Positions 21,176-26,574 of a stretch of DNA of 26,574 nucleotides are shown here, in pieces; the stretch's first letter is position 1; each line of letters opens with the position of its first letter. Source of the stretch: an uncultured Collinsella sp. (GTDB lineage Bacteria; Actinomycetota; Coriobacteriia; Coriobacteriales; Coriobacteriaceae); assembly GCA_900550415.1 (NCBI GenBank), contig URSO01000029.1:1-26574 (forward strand). Reading direction: 5' to 3'. A model generated the notes under the pieces. The model searched no databases, had not been told where the DNA came from, and saw only the letters and a list, made by a program, of their open reading frames with translations. The position numbers and the translations under genes are program-made.

Positions 21176-22456
21176 ATGGCGGGAAGTACGATGACTAGGT
21201 ATATGAGTAGATGTATCGATCGCTCAATCGAACGCGATCTTGGCATTTTTGGTGCCGTGCTCATTCAGGGACCGAAGTGGTGCGGAAAGACGACTACGGC
21301 CCAGCGATTCGCTGAATCATCGCTGTCTCTCTCCGACCCTGCCGGAGACTTTGCCGCACTGCAGCTTGCCAGGATCGACCCAGCTCAAGCAATAGTCGGC
21401 GCAACGCCGAGACTCATCGATGAGTGGCAGGAAGAGCCAAAACTGTGGGACGCAATACGTTTCGAATGCGATCGTCGGACCGGTGAGCCAGGGCGGTTTT
21501 TGCTTACGGGGTCGGCAACACCAAACGACGCCGACCAACCGATGCACAGCGGCATCGGACGCATATCACGCTTGCGCATGGAAACAATGACTCTGGCCGA
21601 ACTCGGGGTTTCCTCAGGGGCGGTCTCGCTCGAATCGCTGCTTAACGGATGCCCCATCAAAGCGGCACTTGGATCCATCAACGGCATCGCCGATATCGCC
21701 GATTTGCTATGTCGTGGTGGTTGGCCTCAGGCGGTTGGCAAGACGACTGCCGATGCAATGCGTATATCCGCTGCCTACATCGACGGTGTCTGCGAATCGG
21801 ATGTTTCGAGGGTTGACGGCGTGAAGCGTGACCCGGAGAAAGTCAGGGCTCTTCTGTCTTCGCTTGCGCGCAACGAATCCACTCTTGCCGGCGAAAAGTC
21901 TCTTGAGAAAGACCTCGGCGGTGATGTATCGAGAAGTACGCTGCGGCGCTATACGGATGCCTTGCGCAGAATACACATCATCGATGATATCCCGGCTTGG
22001 CATCCGGCGCTCAGGTCTCCGGTAAAGCTGCGGCAAAGTGCAAAAAGGCACCTCGCCGACCCTTCGCTTGCCGTCGCACTGCTCGGAGCAAATCCGGAGT
22101 CATTGGCATCCGACCCTAAGACGCTGGGACTGCTCTTCGAATCCCTCGTCCTGCACGACCTTAAGGTCTATGCAGCCGCAAATGACTCATCGGTGTCCCA
22201 CTACCATGACGCCGACGATCTCGAGGTCGATGCCGTTATACACAGGCGCGATGGAACTTGGATTGCCGTGGAAATAAAACTCGGAAGTCCGCAGATCCCC
22301 GAGGCATCTGCAAACCTGCTTCGACTCGAGCGCAAACTTGTCGAGCGTGGCGAGAGACCACCCGCGGCCAAGCTCATCGTCATCGGGTTCGGCATGCCAG
22401 CCCATACAATGCCCGAGGGCATTATCGTTGCCCCCGTTGACACACTCGCGCCCTAG
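21176..22456 (+). CDS. AAA ATPase with DUF4143 nuclease-like C-terminus
   Basis: A 426-residue P-loop ATPase of the DUF4143 group, whose biological role is largely unknown. Walker A is GPKWCGKTTT (about residues 32-41), Walker B is RLIDEWQ (about 79-85) and a sensor-like LLTGSA follows near 110. A winged-helix-like region lies around DVSRSTLRRYTDALRR. The C-terminal domain ends EVDAVI ... WIAVEIK (about 350-368), an acidic-D-then-ExK arrangement like PD-(D/E)xK nucleases. ATG at 21176 has no clear binding site; ATG at 21191 has a weak GGGAAG before it, so the start is uncertain. Its codon use and T/A-rich upstream array differ from the neighbours, suggesting an accessory gene. Members of this group are often seen as single, mobile genes. 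Defence or DNA-processing roles are possible but unproven. Confidence 0.85.
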   Translation: MAGSTMTRYMSRCIDRSIERDLGIFGAVLIQGPKWCGKTTTAQRFAESSLSLSDPAGDFAALQLARIDPAQAIVGATPRLIDEWQEEPKLWDAIRFECDRRTGEPGRFLLTGSATPNDADQPMHSGIGRISRLRMETMTLAELGVSSGAVSLESLLNGCPIKAALGSINGIADIADLLCRGGWPQAVGKTTADAMRISAAYIDGVCESDVSRVDGVKRDPEKVRALLSSLARNESTLAGEKSLEKDLGGDVSRSTLRRYTDALRRIHIIDDIPAWHPALRSPVKLRQSAKRHLADPSLAVALLGANPESLASDPKTLGLLFESLVLHDLKVYAAANDSSVSHYHDADDLEVDAVIHRRDGTWIAVEIKLGSPQIPEASANLLRLERKLVERGERPPAAKLIVIGFGMPAHTMPEGIIVAPVDTLAP

Positions 22457-22484
22457 CGCTGCATTACATGCCCCACGGGCTTGC

Positions 22485-24344
22485 TCACTGGGCGAATTGG
22501 CTGCGGTAGAGCTCGGCGTAGAAGCCGCCTGCCACTAGCAGCTCGTCGTGCGTGCCGCGCTCGATAATCTCGCCGTCGCGCATCACCAGAATGCAGTCGG
22601 CGTTGCGGATGGTGCTCAGGCGATGCGCCACCACAAAGCTTGTGCGACCTGCCATGAGCTCGTCAAATGCCGCCTGAACCTGCAGCTCGGTGCGGGTATC
22701 GATGCTCGACGTCGCCTCGTCCAGCAGCAGAATCGCCGGGTCGGTGAGCATGACGCGCGCGATGCACAGCAGCTGTTTTTGACCCTGGCTAAACGTGCCG
22801 CCGTCCTCGCCGATCACCGTATCGTAGCCGCCTGGCAGCTGCACGATAAACTTGTGCGCATGCGCGCGCTTGGCGGCCTCGATAACCTGCTCGCGCGCGG
22901 CATCCGGGCAACCGTAAGCGATGTTGTCCGCCACCGTGCCCTCGAACAGCCATGTGTCCTGCAGCACCATGCCAAAGGCGCGGCGCAGGCTTGCGCGCGT
23001 GTAGTCACGCGAGGAACGGCCATCGACCGCAATGCGACCGGCATCGATATCGTAAAAACGCAGTAGCAAATTGATGAGCGTCGTCTTGCCACAGCCCGTA
23101 GGACCGACCAGGGCAAAGCGCATACCGGGCTTAGCCTCGATGCAGATGTCCTGCAGCAGCTTGCGGTCGGGAACGTAGCTAAAGTCCACATGCTCAAAGG
23201 TCACCTCGCCCCGTGGGGCGGCAAGCTCCACGGCATCTGGCGCATCGGGCTCCTGCTCGCGCGCATCGAGCAGCGCAAACATGCGGCGCGCCGAGGCGTA
23301 CGCGGTCTGAATCTGCGTAATAACGTTGGTGACCTCGTTGAACGGCTTGGTGTACTGGTTGGCGTAGGACAGGAAAATCTGCACGCCGCCCACCGTAAGC
23401 GCCGCCGGCACACCCGTGATCACGCCCACGCAGCCGATCACAGCGACCACGGCATAGATGATGTTATTGATAAAGCGCGTGCCGGGGTTGGAGAGCGAGC
23501 CCATAAACTGCGCGCGCTCACCTGCCGTATAGAGCTCGGCGTTAAGGGCATCGAAGCGCTGCTGAGCGCTCGGGCCGTAGGCGAAGGCGTCCACCAGCTT
23601 TTGCTCACCCACATACTCCTCGATATGACCGCCGAGTTGGCCTTGAATACGCTGCTGCGCCGTAAAGCTCTTGTTGGAGAGCTTGGCAATAGCACCGGCT
23701 GCAAAGATGGAGAGCGGCGTGACGAGCACCACCACGAGCGTCATGGTCAGGTTGATGGAAAGCATAAACGCGAGCGTGCCCACGATGGTGATGACGCCGG
23801 TAAAGAGCTGGGTAAAGCCCTGCAGCAGACCATCGCCCACCTGGTCGACGTCGTTGACTACGCGGCTCATAAGGTCACCGTGGGCATGGCTGTCGATAAA
23901 GCTGAGCGGCATACGGCTGAGCTTGTCGCTCGCCTCCACGCGCATGTCGCGCACCGTCTCGTAGGACAGACGGTTAACGCAGTAGCCCTGCAGCCACTGG
24001 AAGGCCGCGGCACCTACGACGACAATCGCGAGTTTGGTGACGAGCGGCAGCAGCGCGTCAAAGTCCACCTGCCCGGCGGCAACGATGAGGTCGATGCCCT
24101 CGCCGATGAGGATGGGCGTGTAGAGCTGCAGGATAACGGAGATGGCGGCACTCACAAACGAAGCCGCAAACGAGACGCGGTGCGGGCGAACATAGCCCAG
24201 CAGGCGGCGGGTCACCGCACCCACGGGATAGCGCTCGGGATCACCGGGTTGGCGCGGACCGTCGCCCAGGTCGTTAAGGTTATCGTTGCCGGACACGTTA
24301 GCGGTCATCGTGGCGACCGAACCGGAGGAAGTATACGGATTCAT
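22485..24344 (-). CDS. ABC exporter half-transporter (canonical catalytic site)
   Basis: One half of a heterodimeric ABC exporter of the multidrug type (like EfrAB, TM287/288 or BmrCD). An N-terminal cytoplasmic stretch of about 50 residues precedes six membrane segments (about residues 55-340). The nucleotide-binding domain has Walker A GPTGCGKTT (about 412-420), signature FSQGQKQ near 515, Walker B ILLLDEATSS (about 536) with the catalytic Glu present, and switch His in VAHRLST (about 572). The start at 24344 is backed by AAAGGAGGG. The gene follows the partner's stop without a gap, so the two are co-translated. Substrate cannot be predicted; lipids, drugs or peptides are all possible. Confidence 0.9.
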   Translation of the reverse strand: MNPYTSSGSVATMTANVSGNDNLNDLGDGPRQPGDPERYPVGAVTRRLLGYVRPHRVSFAASFVSAAISVILQLYTPILIGEGIDLIVAAGQVDFDALLPLVTKLAIVVVGAAAFQWLQGYCVNRLSYETVRDMRVEASDKLSRMPLSFIDSHAHGDLMSRVVNDVDQVGDGLLQGFTQLFTGVITIVGTLAFMLSINLTMTLVVVLVTPLSIFAAGAIAKLSNKSFTAQQRIQGQLGGHIEEYVGEQKLVDAFAYGPSAQQRFDALNAELYTAGERAQFMGSLSNPGTRFINNIIYAVVAVIGCVGVITGVPAALTVGGVQIFLSYANQYTKPFNEVTNVITQIQTAYASARRMFALLDAREQEPDAPDAVELAAPRGEVTFEHVDFSYVPDRKLLQDICIEAKPGMRFALVGPTGCGKTTLINLLLRFYDIDAGRIAVDGRSSRDYTRASLRRAFGMVLQDTWLFEGTVADNIAYGCPDAAREQVIEAAKRAHAHKFIVQLPGGYDTVIGEDGGTFSQGQKQLLCIARVMLTDPAILLLDEATSSIDTRTELQVQAAFDELMAGRTSFVVAHRLSTIRNADCILVMRDGEIIERGTHDELLVAGGFYAELYRSQFAQ

Positions 24345-26189
24345 CTAGCAGCCCTCCTTTGCGCAGACGGATGCGGGGGCGGTTGGGGCGGACGCGGGTG
24401 TCGCACTCCCCTGCCGGCCCTCGAGCTCCTCGCGGCGAAGCTGCGACTGGCAGATCTCTCGGTAGAGCTGGCAGCTTGCATACAGCTCGCCATGCGTGCC
24501 CAGGTCCGCGACCGAACCGTGATCGAGCACGCAGATCATGTCGGCGTCGCGCACGGTCGAGACGCGCTGGCTCACAATCACCGTGGTCAGCGGCAGCCCG
24601 CCCTCGGCGGCACCGCGCACGCTGCGCTCGCGAATGGCATGGCGAAGCGCCGCGTCGGTCTTAAAGTCGAGCGCCGAGGCAGAATCGTCCATGATCAATA
24701 TCCGAGGCGAACCCACCAAGGCGCGCGCGATGGTCAGGCGCTGGCGCTGGCCACCGCTAAAGTTCTTGCCGCCCGCCTCGACCGGGGCATCGAGCCCCTG
24801 CGGTTTGTTGCGCACGAACTCGCTCGCCTGCGCCATGTCGAGCGCCGCCCAGAGCTCCTCGTCGGTTGCCGACTCGTCACGCCAGGTCAGGTTGCTGCGG
24901 ATCGTGCCGCTCACCAGCGACGCGCGCTGCGGTACGGTCGCGACCACGTGGCGCAGCTGGTCGAGCGGCCAGGTGCGCACGTCGGCACCCATCACGCTCA
25001 CGCTGCCGGTGCTCGCATCGTAGAGGCGCGGAATAAGCGAAACGAGCGTGGACTTGCCGCTACCCGTGCCGCCGATAATACCGAGCGTCTTGCCCAGCGG
25101 GAGCTCCAGCGTCACATCGTTGACAGCATTGGCCGCGCCGGCGCCAAACGAGAAGCTCGTATGGTCAAAGCTCAGCGCAGGAACGGGAGCGACATTGCCC
25201 GGCTCGGGCAGTGCGACCGTCTCGTTGTCCTCGTCGGTGATGCTCGGCATGCAATTGAGCACCTCGTTGATGCGCGACGCGCTGGCGCTCGCCTTGGTAA
25301 AGACCACAACCAGGTTGGCGACGTACACGATGGAGGTGAGCGTCTGCGTCATGTAGTTCACAAACGCCATGACCTGGCCCTGCGTGAGCTCGCCCACGTT
25401 GACCTGGATACCGCCCACCCACAGGATGGCGCACACGCCCAGGTTCATCACAAGAAACGTGACGGGGTTGAGAATCGACGAGAGCTTGCCCACCGCGATG
25501 GCAGTATTGGCCTGGTCGTCGGCTGCCTGGGCAAAGCGCTCGCGCTCATGGTCCTCGCGCACGAAGGCGCGAACCACGCGGGCGCCCGAAAGGCCCTCGC
25601 GGCAGATAAGCGCGATGCGGTCAAGCTTTGCCTGCAGCTGCTTGTAGTACGGGATACAGCGCGCCATGACAAACCAAAACACCAGGCCGATGGCGGGCGT
25701 GCAAATCAAAAAGATAATGCCGAGCTTAAGGTCGATGGCAAGGGCCGCGACCATGGAGCCCACCGCCAGGAAGGGCCAGCGGATGAGCATGCGCACGCCC
25801 AGCGCCACAGCGAGCTGCACCTGGTTGACGTCGTTGGTGATGCGGGTGATAAGCGACGGCGTGCCAAAGCGGTCGAGCTCGGCATAGCTCAGCTTATTAA
25901 TGTGCCCGTAGAGCGCACCGCGGATGTCGGTGCCCATGCCCTGCGAGGTCAGCGCCGCCATCTTTTGGCAGACGAGCGTAAACGAGATGCCGATTACAGC
26001 CATGGCGGCGAGCACCGCGCCGTAACGGACGACGGCGTTGACATCGTGTGCGCCGATGCCCTTATCGATCATCTGGGCAATCACCAGCGGCGTAAGCAGG
26101 TCAAAGATCACTTCGATCAGCTTGCACGCAGGGCCAATCACCATATACCGGCGAAACTTACCACCAAAACGCCTGAGCAGCTCAATCAT
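24345..26189 (-). CDS. ABC exporter half-transporter (degenerate catalytic site)
   Basis: The first gene and other half of the heterodimer. Six membrane segments (about residues 15-310) are followed by a nucleotide-binding domain with Walker A GGTGSGKST (about 372-380), signature FSGGQRQR (about 475) and Walker B ILIMDDSASALD, where Asp replaces the catalytic Glu. The switch His is replaced by Gln in VSQRVST. In heterodimeric exporters this pattern marks the subunit whose site binds but hardly hydrolyses ATP, so the pair should work asymmetrically. The C-terminus is a low-complexity Ala/Pro/Thr-rich tail. ATG at 26189 is chosen over an in-frame TTG at 26222 because GGGAG precedes it at about 10 bp. 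The promoter is probably within 26190-26290. Confidence 0.9.
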   Translation of the reverse strand: MIELLRRFGGKFRRYMVIGPACKLIEVIFDLLTPLVIAQMIDKGIGAHDVNAVVRYGAVLAAMAVIGISFTLVCQKMAALTSQGMGTDIRGALYGHINKLSYAELDRFGTPSLITRITNDVNQVQLAVALGVRMLIRWPFLAVGSMVAALAIDLKLGIIFLICTPAIGLVFWFVMARCIPYYKQLQAKLDRIALICREGLSGARVVRAFVREDHERERFAQAADDQANTAIAVGKLSSILNPVTFLVMNLGVCAILWVGGIQVNVGELTQGQVMAFVNYMTQTLTSIVYVANLVVVFTKASASASRINEVLNCMPSITDEDNETVALPEPGNVAPVPALSFDHTSFSFGAGAANAVNDVTLELPLGKTLGIIGGTGSGKSTLVSLIPRLYDASTGSVSVMGADVRTWPLDQLRHVVATVPQRASLVSGTIRSNLTWRDESATDEELWAALDMAQASEFVRNKPQGLDAPVEAGGKNFSGGQRQRLTIARALVGSPRILIMDDSASALDFKTDAALRHAIRERSVRGAAEGGLPLTTVIVSQRVSTVRDADMICVLDHGSVADLGTHGELYASCQLYREICQSQLRREELEGRQGSATPASAPTAPASVCAKEGC

Positions 26190-26308
26190 AAAAAGGCGCT
26201 CCCTATCATCATCTCTCTTCAATCTGATTCATGATAGTACGGCGAACCCTGAAGATGCGTAAGCAACTCGTTACAGAAGAGTCTTGAGCGGTGGTAAAAA
26301 ACGCCACT

Positions 26309-26525
26309 GTTTTGGCGCAGTCAGCGAGCGACATAACGCCAGGGATTCAATTATCAGATAAATGTGACCCTTCAGGCAGTTTTGGTCGGCTACCCGCGAG
26401 TGCCGGCAGGGCGCTTGGTAGTCGAGCGATCCCGCAGGCGAAGCCGAGGCCAGCGAGACACCAAACACTTCATCGCCTCTTGAAGCACGTAGCCGTCGAT
26501 GTTTTGGCAAAGCCAGCGAGCGCCA
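26309..26525. repeat. Three dispersed 25-bp repeats with a CAGCGAG core
   Basis: GTTTTGGCGCAGTCAGCGAG (26309-26328) and GTTTTGGCAAAGCCAGCGAG (26501-26520) are nearly the same, and both continue CG(A/C)CA. A third, diverged copy lies at 26438-26462 (GCGAAGCCGAGGCCAGCGAG). Spacing is irregular, so this is not a CRISPR array. The whole 26190-26574 stretch holds no supported gene, only this group of repeats and the probable promoter of the ABC genes. Confidence 0.55.
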
Positions 26526-26574
26526 CCCAGAGCGACAATTTGTCATTCAAAAGGCAAGGCATGACCAGAAGGTC

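Noticed and set aside
23190..26234. 1,014-residue plus-strand open frame
   Set aside because: It is antisense to both ABC transporter genes, His- and Arg-rich and without domain motifs; an effect of high GC.
26271..26546. 91-residue minus-strand frame at the right edge
   Set aside because: It is made mostly of the CAGCGAG repeats and lacks a binding site or domain.

Overview
The window looks like two different gut actinobacteria joined end to end. Positions 1 to about 6,540 read as Bifidobacterium (B. longum-like, by inference): a secreted pectinesterase, an IS30-family insertion sequence, a class II glutamine amidotransferase and a Kup potassium transporter. From about 6,611 to the end the content reads as a coriobacterium, most likely Collinsella: a nitroreductase, an LTA-synthase-type sulfatase, a SipW/TasA-like surface operon, a flavodoxin, an AAA/DUF4143 ATPase, a heterodimeric ABC exporter and Collinsella-style intergenic hairpins. 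These assignments come from recalled family and gene content, not from a search. The left part carries two single-base frameshifts in otherwise good genes; the right part carries none in much longer genes. A chimeric contig or low-coverage left end is the simplest reading, and genuine transfer the alternative.

Left part (1-6,540). The pectinesterase gene (minus strand) runs off the left edge and is frameshifted near 918. A LacI-operator-like palindrome, a terminator and a C9 run lie upstream of it. A complete IS30-family element (1,830-3,216) with 26-bp inverted ends follows. The amidotransferase (minus) is frameshifted near 4,044. The kup gene (minus) lies upstream of it and has a good ribosome binding site and a -10 box.

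Right part, 6,611-10,263: a perfect 14-bp inverted repeat, a nitroreductase (minus), a divergent LTA-synthase-family gene (plus), a 131-bp imperfect inverted repeat and a terminator.

Central cassette, 10,265-20,213. Two copies of a roughly 330-bp element, each holding four hairpins at an exact 62-bp period and a conserved tail, lie as direct repeats 9,617 bp apart. Everything between them is one minus-strand operon plus its promoter region. In transcription order it encodes a SipW-type signal peptidase, a probable major TasA/camelysin-like subunit, a 16-bp stem-loop, a second TasA-like subunit, an 1,826-residue adhesin, a third TasA-like subunit and a membrane-anchored protein with an LPXTG-like (LAATG) tail. 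The reading is a surface fibre or matrix system: SipW processes the subunits, the first gene supplies most of the material, and the adhesin and anchored protein attach it to ligand and cell. This is the most interesting unit in the window.

Right end, 20,222-26,574: a flavodoxin-family gene (minus), an intergenic region with six degenerate repeats at an exact 23-bp period in front of an AAA ATPase with a DUF4143/nuclease-like C-terminus (plus), and two adjacent ABC half-exporter genes (minus), one with a degenerate catalytic site. No rRNA, tRNA or CRISPR array was seen.
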